From the IMG/VR virus record IMGVR_UViG_3300042006_000265, positions 1-28,211 of that record: a DNA stretch of 28,211 bases. One strand, given 5' to 3'. The DNA is from a virus. Position numbers and translations under genes: made by a program. Positions 8,906 to 15,471 of the stretch are shown in pieces. The notes below the pieces were generated by a model. It was given only the letters and a program-made list of their open reading frames with translations. It ran no database searches and was not told the origin of the DNA. Positions within the stretch are counted from its first letter, which is position 1, and each line of letters begins with the position of its first letter.

Positions 8906-9325
8906 ATGATGATGATTTTTGGTGTATTCGTTTTTTCATTACCAACTGCCACTTATCAAAAGCTGCAGAGACAAACGAACTGGAGGCATGCTTCTAGTTC
9001 CCGGGTAGGAGATATGCCGGACTATCAGTTTGTGGGACGCGGGGAGGATGTTATTACACTTGATGGAAGTATTTTGCCTGAATTTATGGGGACACCACTC
9101 AGTTTAACTGCATTACGTGTAATGGGTGACACAGGCAAATCTTTTCCACTTATCAGTGGTACCGGGAAAATTTTTGGTTTGTATTTTTTAGAAGATTTGG
9201 AAGAAACACAGACTTATTTTTTTCCCAATGGAGCTGCTCGTAAAATTGAGTTCCGAATGACTTTAAAACAGAAAGTTAAGCCGGGGACATTGGTGAATAA
9301 CGTTATTAGTAGTGTGTTGGGCTAA
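8906..9325 (+). CDS. U: Tail terminator/baseplate-region protein gpU
   Basis: The 139-residue protein belongs to the P2 gpU family (phage_P2_GpU), needed for tail completion. Typical features are the start MIFGVFVFSLPTATYQKL, the segment DYQFVGRGEDVITLDG and the motif PLSLTALRVMGDTGKSFPL. Three ATG codons in a row follow AGGAAT, so the exact start is uncertain by two residues. It sits 11 bases after T and 2 bases before D, in the invariant T-U-D order. Confidence 0.93.
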   Translation: MMMIFGVFVFSLPTATYQKLQRQTNWRHASSSRVGDMPDYQFVGRGEDVITLDGSILPEFMGTPLSLTALRVMGDTGKSFPLISGTGKIFGLYFLEDLEETQTYFFPNGAARKIEFRMTLKQKVKPGTLVNNVISSVLG

Positions 9326-9327
9326 TT

Positions 9328-10548
9328 ATGTTTCTAGATATCAGCAATACCAATGCACAGGCTATTTATAAGGTGGTTGTTAATGGTATAGACATCACTT
9401 CTAAAGTTAATTCACGTCTGATTAATATGACAGTTACAGATAATCGGGGTATAGAGGCGGATTCGGTTAGCTTAGAACTATCAGATCACGACGGGTTACT
9501 TGATATACCACCAAAGGATGCAATTGTAGAAGTATGGATCGGCTGGAGTACGACCGGTCTTGTTTTTAAAGGCAAATATCTGGTTAAAGAGCGTATACAT
9601 TCTGGTACACCAGATATTCTATCTATTCGAGCTATAAGTGCTGATTTAAAAGCAAGTCTGAAGCGTAAAAGAGAAGGTAGTTTTCACGATAAAACAATCG
9701 GCGAAATCATTAGCAGTCTTGCTGCTAGAAATGGTCTAAGCGTAGTTATTCAAGAGAAGTTGGCCAGCATTAAACTAGCCCATATTGATCAGAATGAATC
9801 GGATGCTAATTTAATGACCCGTATTGCTGACGAACACGACGCAATTGCTACGATTAAAAATGGGACCTTACTTTTTATGGCCAAAGGAAAAGCTGAAACA
9901 GTAAGTGGCCAAAGCCTCCCAGAAATTGAAATTACACGGAGACAAGGGGACAGGCATAACTTTAGTGATACAACGGAAGGTGATGATATTTCTGGAGTAA
10001 CTTGTTACTACTACGATCTAAAAAAAGCCCTTAAACAACATGTAATGGTTGGAAATAGCTCTCTTAATGTTCGAGAAGTACGTCATATCTTCCGAGACCG
10101 GGAAACAGCATTCCATAAAGCACAAGCTGAATATAATCAAATTAAGCGGAAGGCAACCAGCTTCAGTTATTCATTTTCACGTGGGCGCCCGGAACTAATA
10201 CCAGAGATGACCTTTAAATTCACTGGTTTAAAATCTCCGATCGATGACATTATCTGGTTAGGAACAAGAGTAGTTCATGTTCTCGATGGAGCTGGTGGCT
10301 TTAAAACTGACGTTTTACTTGAAGTTATGATGCCGGATGCAGATGACGTGAGTCAGTTAATTGATAATGAACGTGGGGATTATACTGGGATTGTAGCGTA
10401 CTATGGAAAAGCTAAATCACCTGAGAAAGTTACTCTAGGGGATCAATCAAATCCAAAACGGTTAACGTATTTGTATAAAAATAAAATTACTGCGTCAAAA
10501 GCCGCTGAACGAGAGTTCAAGCGGCTTCAGGATGAGAAGAGCACTTAG
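9328..10548 (+). CDS. D: Tail hub protein gpD
   Basis: This 406-residue protein matches the late control gene D family, a gp27-like hub ring at the base of the tail tube that carries the spike. IYKVVVNGIDITSKVNSRL, the N-terminal hub domain, is followed by DSVSLELSDHDGLLDIP, then DNLMTRIADEHD-type and RREGDRH-like segments (here ANLMTRIADEHDA and ITRRQGDRHNFS). It is the last gene of the tail operon. Its stop overlaps that of the leftward methyltransferase gene by two to three bases, so the two transcription units converge here with no room for a terminator between them. Confidence 0.94.
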   Translation: MFLDISNTNAQAIYKVVVNGIDITSKVNSRLINMTVTDNRGIEADSVSLELSDHDGLLDIPPKDAIVEVWIGWSTTGLVFKGKYLVKERIHSGTPDILSIRAISADLKASLKRKREGSFHDKTIGEIISSLAARNGLSVVIQEKLASIKLAHIDQNESDANLMTRIADEHDAIATIKNGTLLFMAKGKAETVSGQSLPEIEITRRQGDRHNFSDTTEGDDISGVTCYYYDLKKALKQHVMVGNSSLNVREVRHIFRDRETAFHKAQAEYNQIKRKATSFSYSFSRGRPELIPEMTFKFTGLKSPIDDIIWLGTRVVHVLDGAGGFKTDVLLEVMMPDADDVSQLIDNERGDYTGIVAYYGKAKSPEKVTLGDQSNPKRLTYLYKNKITASKAAEREFKRLQDEKST

Positions 10549-11336
10549 AAATTACAGATGATCAACTCATTGCCATTATGACTTTCCGCTGCGGCTTTGT
10601 TATTAACAGTCCAGCGGATTTTTTTGTTCTGAATGTTGAAGTCTTTAAATAACTCACGAACTTCAGGCACATCATTTAAGCTCAAAATAAACTTACCTTG
10701 GATACTTGATAACTTGTCCTTCAGTGCAAAAAAATCATCGTTACCGAAGATATTCTTGCCATAGTCTTTTTCACAATTCCAATATGGAGGATCTAGATAA
10801 AATAGGGTGTCTGGGCTATCCATTCGATTAATTACATAGTCATAACTAGCATTTTCAATTGTTACCCCTTGCAAACGTTCGTGCACTGAATGCAAGTGTG
10901 CACGGAGTTCATCACCAAGTTTTAACCCAGCTTTACGTGTTTTTGAATAACTGAATGCACCATCAAGCTGGCAACTAAACGCAGCACGAAGTAAGTAATA
11001 GAATTTTGCTGCACGTTGGATATCAGTAAGTCCACGATTATTTTTTTTCATATCATCAAAAATAGTTCGTGAAAATAACAATAGATCAAACTCAGCTAGG
11101 AACGCATCAAAATGGAATTTAAGAACACGATATAAATTAATCAGGTCATCATTTACATCATTAATTACTTCAACTGGAGAAGGTGTCTTTTTAAATAACA
11201 CCCAACCAGCACCGCCAAAAACTTCCACATATGTTTTATGTTCTGGCATAAGTTCAACAATAGTTCTGGCTAGTTGCGATTTTCCACCTAACCAACCACT
11301 GAAGCTATGACCTTGGGGATTGTATTGAACGTTCAT
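10545..11336 (-). CDS. D12-class DNA N6-adenine methyltransferase
   Basis: This 263-residue protein transfers a methyl group from S-adenosylmethionine to adenine in DNA. FSGWLGGKSQL (residues 12-22) is the S-adenosylmethionine-binding motif, VEVFGGAGWVLF follows, and DPPYW at residues 182-186 is the catalytic motif. The start at MNVQYNP is chosen because AGGTAAG lies 5-11 bases upstream; a longer frame to 11381 exists but has no ribosome site. The gene overlaps the Com-like gene by 32 bases. It has no partner endonuclease, so it probably shields phage DNA from host restriction or changes gene control. The target site is unknown; Dam-like GATC specificity is possible but not shown. Confidence 0.93.
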   Translation of the reverse strand: MNVQYNPQGHSFSGWLGGKSQLARTIVELMPEHKTYVEVFGGAGWVLFKKTPSPVEVINDVNDDLINLYRVLKFHFDAFLAEFDLLLFSRTIFDDMKKNNRGLTDIQRAAKFYYLLRAAFSCQLDGAFSYSKTRKAGLKLGDELRAHLHSVHERLQGVTIENASYDYVINRMDSPDTLFYLDPPYWNCEKDYGKNIFGNDDFFALKDKLSSIQGKFILSLNDVPEVRELFKDFNIQNKKIRWTVNNKAAAESHNGNELIICNF

Positions 11337-11496
11337 AGTTCTTACCTGTTTTAGGGTGCTCAAGGCGCTCAGGTAAGGCACTCTCGGTGCTCAGGATATT
11401 AAGTGATTTACAACGTGAACATTTGATCTCTAGTGAATCAAAATGCCCAATTTTGGCAAGCAGCTTATAACAGCAGCGACATCTGATCGTGTGCAT
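11305..11496 (-). CDS. com: Com-like zinc-finger regulator upstream of the methyltransferase
   Basis: This 63-residue protein starts with MHTIRCRCCYKLLAK and continues with LEIKCSRCKSLNIL and ALPERLEHP. It has two Cys pairs (C-x2-C each) and the LLAK/LN spacing of the Mu Com family. Mu Com is an RNA-binding zinc protein that activates translation of the mom DNA-modification gene by opening a hairpin over its start. Here the gene directly precedes and overlaps a DNA methyltransferase gene, and a hairpin covers that gene's ribosome site. A longer frame upstream to 11631 exists, but its N-terminal part is hydrophobic and unrelated, so the start at 11496 is preferred. Confidence 0.85.
   Translation of the reverse strand: MHTIRCRCCYKLLAKIGHFDSLEIKCSRCKSLNILSTESALPERLEHPKTGKNYERSIQSPRS
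11342..11376 (-). promoter_or_regulatory. Hairpin over the methyltransferase ribosome-binding site
   Basis: Reading the minus strand, TTACCTG (11376-11370) pairs perfectly with CAGGTAA (11348-11342) around a 21-base loop. The 3' arm contains the AGGTAA Shine-Dalgarno sequence of the methyltransferase gene, so folding would hide it. It lies within the end of the Com-like coding sequence, as expected for Com-dependent translation. Confidence 0.65.
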
Positions 11497-11613
11497 AAGG
11501 ATTTTGATTACAAAAAGAAAAATCTTGGCAATAGTATTCAAAATTACGTTAACACACAAATATTTAACCGTATAATAAAAAAAGACATATTTATTGTACT
11601 TTTTGAGAGAGTT

Positions 11614-11901
11614 ATGCGGGGAAAACACCAATTATATTGTCCACATTGCAACGCAAAACTGACGATTAGAAGTAGTAGGCAACAACACGTATTACTCAGA
11701 TCAATTTGGCTTCAGTGCACAAATATTATGTGTGGATTTACTGGAGCTGGGATTATCGAAATTACACATCAGATTTCACCTAGTTCCCAAAAGAATCCTG
11801 AAATTAATCTCAAGAAACTAAAACGAAGGCCTGACAAATATGTCAAGGATATAGAGCCTATTCCTAATCTTAATTTATTCCCTGAACTGGAGGAGAATTA
11901 A
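11614..11901 (+). CDS. ogr: Late transcription activator, Ogr/Delta family
   Basis: This 95-residue zinc-binding activator would switch on the late (tail and head) promoters by contacting RNA polymerase alpha. YCPHC near residue 9 and C-x4-CGF (CTNIMCGF) near residue 35 are the four metal ligands, in Ogr spacing, with RSSRQQ between them. The ATG at 11614 follows GAGAGAG. An open frame upstream is not coding-like. It is divergent from the Com-methyltransferase pair, with a 117-bp gap for promoters. The basic tail after residue 55 is longer than in P2 Ogr (72 residues). The next gene overlaps its stop (TAATG). Confidence 0.9.
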   Translation: MRGKHQLYCPHCNAKLTIRSSRQQHVLLRSIWLQCTNIMCGFTGAGIIEITHQISPSSQKNPEINLKKLKRRPDKYVKDIEPIPNLNLFPELEEN

Positions 11902-12260
11902 TGGCTAAGTGTGAAATCTGTAAAAAACGCTGGTTATTTTCAAAAATGGTGAAATGCGATTGCCCCAAAAAACGAGTCATTACACATACTCATCAGGGCA
12001 CAACGGGTATTGCTTTAACATCCAATCCACCAAAATATTCTGATCCAAATCTACAATATTTCTCAACCATAGCCCTTAAAGATATTGAGCCTAAAATAGA
12101 TGATTGCTCGGAAGACCAATATCGATCCCAGTACCATCACGATACTAGTCATTCCAATCACAGTAGCCATAGTTCAAGTGATTCATCCGGATGGAGTTCT
12201 GGATCAAGCGATAGCAGTAGCTGTGATAGTGGAAGTTCTTCAAGTTCGGATTCTTGGTAA
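11901..12260 (+). CDS. Small protein with Cys knuckles and Ser/Asp-rich tail
   Basis: This 119-residue protein is not recognised. The N-terminus has C-x2-C (KCEICKKRW) and C-x-C (KCDCPKK), a possible zinc site. From about residue 85 the chain is almost entirely Ser, Asp, His and Gly, ending SSSSSDSW, and is probably disordered. Its start overlaps the ogr stop (TAATG) and its own stop overlaps the next small gene the same way, so the three are probably translated in a coupled chain. The low-complexity tail makes any similarity search unreliable there. Confidence 0.7.
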   Translation: MAKCEICKKRWLFSKMVKCDCPKKRVITHTHQGTTGIALTSNPPKYSDPNLQYFSTIALKDIEPKIDDCSEDQYRSQYHHDTSHSNHSSHSSSDSSGWSSGSSDSSSCDSGSSSSSDSW

Positions 12261-12358
12261 TGAAAGCAGTTTTATTATCAATCTTTTTTCTAACCGGGTG
12301 TACAGCTCATACAATCAATACTAATGTTGAGGTCGGGATTTATATTAGAGCAATATAA
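12260..12358 (+). CDS. Tiny lipoprotein (32 residues)
   Basis: The frame opens at an ATG overlapping the preceding stop (TAATG). MKAVLLSIFFLTGCTAHTIN shows a charged start, a hydrophobic stretch and a lipobox LTGC at residues 11-14. The mature part would be only 19 residues (CTAHTINTNVEVGIYIRAI). Size and lipobox recall Rz1-type lipoproteins, but no overlapping Rz gene is present and P2-type lysis genes lie elsewhere, so that is not claimed. Its last codons are duplicated downstream of the first lipoprotein gene of the neighbouring pair. Confidence 0.6.
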   Translation: MKAVLLSIFFLTGCTAHTINTNVEVGIYIRAI

Positions 12359-12361
12359 AAA

Positions 12362-12382
12362 AAAGCCGCTTTAAGCGGCTTT
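12362..12382. terminator. Bidirectional terminator between convergent units
   Basis: AAAGCCGCT and AGCGGCTTT pair around TTA, with A-rich sequence before and T-rich sequence after. It would end the ogr unit rightward and the lipoprotein unit leftward. Confidence 0.9.
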
Positions 12383-12387
12383 TTTAT

Positions 12388-12840
12388 TTATAAACATGGA
12401 TAGTCAAAAATTTCTGGATTTTCCTTTTTCAAAGTTTCTTGCCATTTGGGCTGTTTTTCCTTGAGCCAGTTATTTAAATCTGGCATTTGTTCAATATTAC
12501 GCTTAACTGACTTTATATAAGTTGGGTTAGTAACAAACTTACCCATTAAACATAAAGTATTTAGAGGTATCGGCTCTACAGTTTTTTCAAGCTTGAAGTT
12601 TGAACTTGCTTGGTCATCATATCTTTTTAATAAACCAAGTTTAAATATTGCGTCTTCATACATTTGTTTAGTTAAGGCTGTAGGTGCTTCTTTTGCAACC
12701 AGTGCATAAGTACCAGCATCAAGATTATAAGCTGTAGGTAAAAATCTAGCTTGGAGATTTAGTTCTTTTTGAGGGCTTGGTTTTGTACTACATGCGGTTG
12801 TAAAAATGGACAAAAGACAAATTAATAAGAATTTCTTCAT
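12388..12840 (-). CDS. Lipoprotein, paralogue 1 (candidate immunity protein)
   Basis: The 150-residue protein has a lipoprotein signal (MKKFLLICLLSIFTTAC), so it would be anchored facing the periplasm. It is homologous along its whole length to the next protein upstream in the operon: shared landmarks are KPSPQ, ELN.QA.FLPT, KLGLLKRY, LCLM.KF and FDYPC. Two Cys besides the lipidated one are conserved in both and could form a disulfide. It is the last gene of the leftward operon that begins with the membrane and PAAR genes. Tandem lipoproteins behind a PAAR gene are the usual look of immunity proteins against a periplasm-acting effector. That role is inferred; the family is not recognised. Confidence 0.8.
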   Translation of the reverse strand: MKKFLLICLLSIFTTACSTKPSPQKELNLQARFLPTAYNLDAGTYALVAKEAPTALTKQMYEDAIFKLGLLKRYDDQASSNFKLEKTVEPIPLNTLCLMGKFVTNPTYIKSVKRNIEQMPDLNNWLKEKQPKWQETLKKENPEIFDYPCL

Positions 12841-12875
12841 TCTAAAAAATTCCTTTATATTAGAGCAATATAAAA

Positions 12876-12896
12876 AAAGTCGCCTATAGCGACTTT
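12876..12896. terminator. Hairpin between the two lipoprotein genes
   Basis: AAAGTCGC and GCGACTTT pair around CTATA, with a run of A before and short T/A sequence after. It mirrors the hairpin at 12362 and belongs to the duplicated unit. It may trim expression of paralogue 1. Confidence 0.7.
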
Positions 12897-12901
12897 AAAA
12901 T

Positions 12902-13351
12902 TTAAAAACATGGGTAATCGAAAGCATTTTTGCCTTCTTTCTCTAACATTGGTTTCCAAATTTTTTGCTTATCTTCAATCCATTTAAGTAATGAAGCATG
13001 ATATTGCTTATCCATTTTCATATCAGAACGTTGGGTATTAGATTCTACAAATTTACTCATTAAGCAAAGTGAGTTGATTTGAACAATATTACTTTGTTTT
13101 TCAATTTGAACACCTTTCGCTTGAGACTCATATCTTTTTAATAGTCCCAGCTTTAAAACAGCAGCTCGATAAAGTTCTTGTGTTAAGGGCGCTGATGGTT
13201 CCTTTAATGCTAGGGCATATACACCACCATCTATTCCTAAAATAGTAGGTAAAAAGCTGGCTTGAATGTTTAATTCCTCTTGTGGGGAGGGCTTTGCATT
13301 ACAGGCAGTTATAAAAACTGATAGAAATAAAATACTTATTAATTTTTTCAT
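12902..13351 (-). CDS. Lipoprotein, paralogue 2 (candidate immunity protein)
   Basis: The 149-residue protein has the signal MKKLISILFLSVFITAC with lipobox ITAC, and the same arrangement of conserved segments as its neighbour, including INSLCLM.KF and the terminal FDYPCF. It starts 16 bases after the stop of the 204-residue gene, so it is in the same operon. The middle part (about residues 75-130) differs most between the paralogues, which fits divergence toward different partners. No known domain is recognised. Function as immunity protein is inferred from context only. Confidence 0.8.
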   Translation of the reverse strand: MKKLISILFLSVFITACNAKPSPQEELNIQASFLPTILGIDGGVYALALKEPSAPLTQELYRAAVLKLGLLKRYESQAKGVQIEKQSNIVQINSLCLMSKFVESNTQRSDMKMDKQYHASLLKWIEDKQKIWKPMLEKEGKNAFDYPCF

Positions 13352-13367
13352 TAAATATTTTCACTTT

Positions 13368-13982
13368 TCAGAGGAATTTAACATCGTCAGGATACAAACC
13401 TTGTTGTGAAAGGACTTTTAACATAGATGGATTGTAATCTTGATTAAAAAGGTGTCTATACATTTTCCGATTAATTTGTGTAGCGAACCCCCCATTCATT
13501 GCAATTAAATCAGCACCAACCATGATTTTATCAATTCTTAAATCTTCAATAGTGCCTTTTAAACTAATCAAGTCTTCAATCGCAAATGAAGTCGTAAAAC
13601 GAGTGGTAAAGGCTGTTTGTTGAAAAATAGCTTGTAGTACCGCTGCCTCTTTTAAATAGTGTTTTCTTAAATAATGTTGAAATTTTACATACATACCAGT
13701 ATGAAAGCCGGTAGTACTTAACATGCCATCATTAAGTTTAGATACGTCATATTCCATTCCAAATCTTACAGCAAGGAGAAATTCTAATTTATTGTTTCGT
13801 GCTACAGCCTCCCAATGATGTGCTGGCATCATAAATGTATAGGGTTGTGCAATTGGCTTATTGAATTGGAAAAAGCAAAAAGGCTGAGGAACACTACAGC
13901 TTTCCACTTCAGATGGAAAACCTTCCCATGCTTCACTTGATGAAGGAATATGCTTGGTTGCAGGGGGTAATTTATTATCCAT
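13368..13982 (-). CDS. Unknown protein behind PAAR (candidate effector)
   Basis: This 204-residue protein is not recognised. It has no signal peptide or membrane segment. Its ATG lies 3 bases after the PAAR stop, with GGAG in front, so the two are tightly linked. Visible features are a Pro/Ser-rich N-terminus, an aromatic stretch QPFCFFQFNKPIAQPYTF, MMPAHHWEAVARNN, and a C-terminal half with TTRFTTSFAIEDLISLKG and MVGADLIAMNGGFATQ. A gene directly after a PAAR-with-extension gene and before paired lipoproteins is where a type VI effector usually sits. No catalytic motif can be named, and it might instead be an adaptor. Confidence 0.7.
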   Translation of the reverse strand: MDNKLPPATKHIPSSSEAWEGFPSEVESCSVPQPFCFFQFNKPIAQPYTFMMPAHHWEAVARNNKLEFLLAVRFGMEYDVSKLNDGMLSTTGFHTGMYVKFQHYLRKHYLKEAAVLQAIFQQTAFTTRFTTSFAIEDLISLKGTIEDLRIDKIMVGADLIAMNGGFATQINRKMYRHLFNQDYNPSMLKVLSQQGLYPDDVKFL

Positions 13983-13985
13983 ACT

Positions 13986-14519
13986 CTACTCCAAAGGTGG
14001 CATTGGTTTTGAAAGGTCTAAAGTTTCGATTTTGACTTGTTCAGGTTTAACACCAGTAACAGCAAGCTCAGTTTTTCCTGCTCTATTAGTTTTCCCTTGA
14101 ATTTTTTCACCAGTTGGAAGAGTTAGCTCATATGGGAAGTCGGTTAATGGTTTACCTGATTTCGGATCGTTAAATTGAAAAACGACACTATTTTCTTTTT
14201 CTGTATTTTGAACAAAACTATCGTTTGTTGCAGAGCTTCCCGAACCACCGGAGCTGCCTTGATCGCGTACCCATAAACTTTGACTTGGTAAGAATGTTGC
14301 ACCGCAACTGGCTTTGTCACCAGCTACAATAATTGCACGACCATTTATAACAACAAGAGGACTACTTGAGAGAGCAGTGACCGTAACTTTGCATTTAGGG
14401 CAGAAGTGTGTCATACCCTCAACATGAGCAGCTTTACCATCAATTAAATATGTACTATCACCAGTACTAACTATTCCACCGTGGTCGGTAACATTACCAA
14501 TAACAATCGCTGGTTTCAT
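13986..14519 (-). CDS. PAAR-domain spike-tip protein with C-terminal beta extension
   Basis: The protein has 177 residues. Residues 1-85 are a PAAR domain: GNVTDHGGIVSTGDST, AHVEGMTHFCPKC, PLVVINGRAIIVAGDKASCGA, with the usual His and Cys ligands for the metal at the cone tip. A Gly/Ser linker (GSSGGSGSS) leads to a domain around residues 115-165 (FQFNDPKSGKPLTDFPYELT, then KTNRAGKTELAVTG) of the transthyretin-like type found on PAAR proteins that carry effectors. PAAR proteins cap VgrG/gpV-type spikes of type VI systems and contractile phages. It could load onto a host type VI system or onto this phage's own tail spike; the sequence does not decide. Confidence 0.88.
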   Translation of the reverse strand: MKPAIVIGNVTDHGGIVSTGDSTYLIDGKAAHVEGMTHFCPKCKVTVTALSSSPLVVINGRAIIVAGDKASCGATFLPSQSLWVRDQGSSGGSGSSATNDSFVQNTEKENSVVFQFNDPKSGKPLTDFPYELTLPTGEKIQGKTNRAGKTELAVTGVKPEQVKIETLDLSKPMPPLE

Positions 14520-14537
14520 AATTTTTTCCCTAAATCT

Positions 14538-15224
14538 TTATTCATCTTTAAGTTCATCTAAATTAATTCTTTTCATTTCTAAAATCATTAGAGCATGTTT
14601 TTTCCTCATCATATAGCGCATAAACAACCAACCTAAATAAATTTGAATAATAACAAAAGGTATAATTACAAAAAGAATTAATAATGCATTTTCCCAAGAA
14701 ACTTTTTCAGGCTTAATTAACATGGGTGTCATAAATAGAAGATAAGAAAACATTCCATTTAATACAAAAATATATCCACCTATTTTAGAGTTTCTATTTG
14801 CTTTTTTTGGATCTATAGGTTCATTCAGTTCAAGTATCTTTTCTTCTTTATTAAATTTTAAATACTTACAGCTATTTTTGTACATACTTCTGAAGGCATT
14901 TTGATCTTCAAACCCATTTACATACTGAAAGAATGCTAAGTTATTTTCGGGTATTTTATAAAAACTTTTATATTCGAAAATTTTTCTTTTATACCGAAAA
15001 TATTCTTTTTCCTTTTCTGTATACAGAGGGGAGCTAATTCTTTCATCAATCCTTTTTAAATCTCTGTTTTTTATAGACGAATATAACTTATATCCCCCTT
15101 CAAAAAATTCATTTTTTTTAATGTAATTAATGAGGTAGATGAAAAGTGATACACCAATAATAATATAAATATAAGGCTGGCCAAGAAGTTTATATTCTAA
15201 AGCAAGTCTAAAGAGTTCAGTCAC
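14538..15224 (-). CDS. Membrane protein, first gene of the PAAR operon
   Basis: This 228-residue protein is very AT-rich at the DNA level and is not recognised. Hydrophobic segments are near residues 17-36 (YIYIIIGVSLFIYLINYI), 145-168 and 178-205, so three membrane spans are likely, with a charged Lys/Glu-rich domain of about 110 residues between the first and second. A CCTCC complement upstream (AGGAGG on the coding strand) gives a strong ribosome site. Base composition differs from the tail genes and suggests separate acquisition. It may be an immunity or delivery factor for the cassette, but nothing in the sequence shows which. Confidence 0.75.
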   Translation of the reverse strand: MTELFRLALEYKLLGQPYIYIIIGVSLFIYLINYIKKNEFFEGGYKLYSSIKNRDLKRIDERISSPLYTEKEKEYFRYKRKIFEYKSFYKIPENNLAFFQYVNGFEDQNAFRSMYKNSCKYLKFNKEEKILELNEPIDPKKANRNSKIGGYIFVLNGMFSYLLFMTPMLIKPEKVSWENALLILFVIIPFVIIQIYLGWLFMRYMMRKKHALMILEMKRINLDELKDE

Positions 15225-15279
15225 TAATTCCTCCTATAAATAAACTTGAACTAGTTACTGAGCATATTTATAGCAGAAA

Positions 15280-15322
15280 AATAAAGATAACAATGTGTTG
15301 ACAACGCATTGTTATCTTTATT
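15280..15322. promoter_or_regulatory. 43-bp near-perfect palindrome, probable repressor operator
   Basis: Two 21-bp arms around a central A at 15301 match at 20 of 21 positions. Each arm carries AACAATGYGTTG. The centre is the -35 element TTGACA of the rightward promoter. It lies between the PAAR operon and the leader of the Rha operon, so a bound dimer or tetramer could block transcription both ways. Confidence 0.8.
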
Positions 15323-15327
15323 ATATT
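15298..15327 (+). promoter_or_regulatory. Promoter of the immunity leader/Rha operon
   Basis: TTGACA at 15298-15303 and TATATT at 15322-15327 are separated by 18 bp; start near 15334. The -35 is the centre of the palindrome and a further operator-like dyad follows, so strong repression in the lysogen is expected. A leftward promoter for the membrane/PAAR operon (TTGTTA at 15293-15288, TATAAA at 15272-15267, 15-bp spacer) overlaps the same palindrome but is weaker by eye. Confidence 0.65.
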
Positions 15328-15331
15328 GATT

Positions 15332-15352
15332 TAGCACATTGTTAAATGTGTT
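15332..15352. promoter_or_regulatory. Second operator-like dyad
   Basis: GCACATT, GTTA, AATGTGT form a short dyad 10 bp after the big palindrome. Its left half read on the minus strand is AACAATGTGCTA and its right half is AAATGTGTTA, both matching the motif in the palindrome and at 17.7 kb. Confidence 0.6.
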
Positions 15353-15375
15353 ACACCGCAAAATCGGTGGCAGAT

Positions 15376-15404
15376 GTGGAAGTCTGTTAAGTAATCACTA
15401 AGCG
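15376..15404 (+). promoter_or_regulatory. Leader segment A (seqA-like target)
   Basis: GTGGAAGT (15376-15383) and CACTAAGCG (15396-15404) are complementary to the two blocks of segment B at 15505-15526 and repeat the blocks of segment C at 15551-15592. In P4, seqA plays this role as a pairing target of the CI immunity RNA. Confidence 0.6.
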
Positions 15405-15415
15405 CAGAAATAATA

Positions 15416-15438
15416 GTCGCGCAAGCGGCATTTTTTTT
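15416..15438 (+). terminator. Leader terminator with GCAA tetraloop
   Basis: GTCGC and GCGGC pair (one G-T) around GCAA and are followed by ATTTTTTTT. It lies inside the leader just after segment A, so pairing at segment A could change read-through. Confidence 0.7.
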
Positions 15439-15464
15439 GTCAAAAGAGTCTGATCGGCTATACT
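15437..15464 (+). promoter_or_regulatory. Internal promoter of the immunity RNA
   Basis: TTGTCA (15437-15442) and TATACT (15459-15464) with a 16-bp spacer would start RNA near 15472, after the leader terminator and before segment B. No operator motif overlaps it, so it could be constitutive in a lysogen. Confidence 0.6.
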
Positions 15465-15471
15465 TTATGGT

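Noticed and set aside
11497-11631. Long N-terminal extension of the Com-like protein
   Set aside because: It is hydrophobic and unlike the Com family, and it fills the divergent promoter gap; the ATG at 11496 gives the family start.
12100-12324. 74-codon frame over the Ser/Asp-rich gene
   Set aside because: Low-complexity Val/Ile frame that is a shadow of the serine codons; the coupled genes in the other frames explain the region.
12260-12358. Rz1-type spanin lipoprotein
   Set aside because: No Rz partner frame overlaps it and it is not beside holin or endolysin genes.
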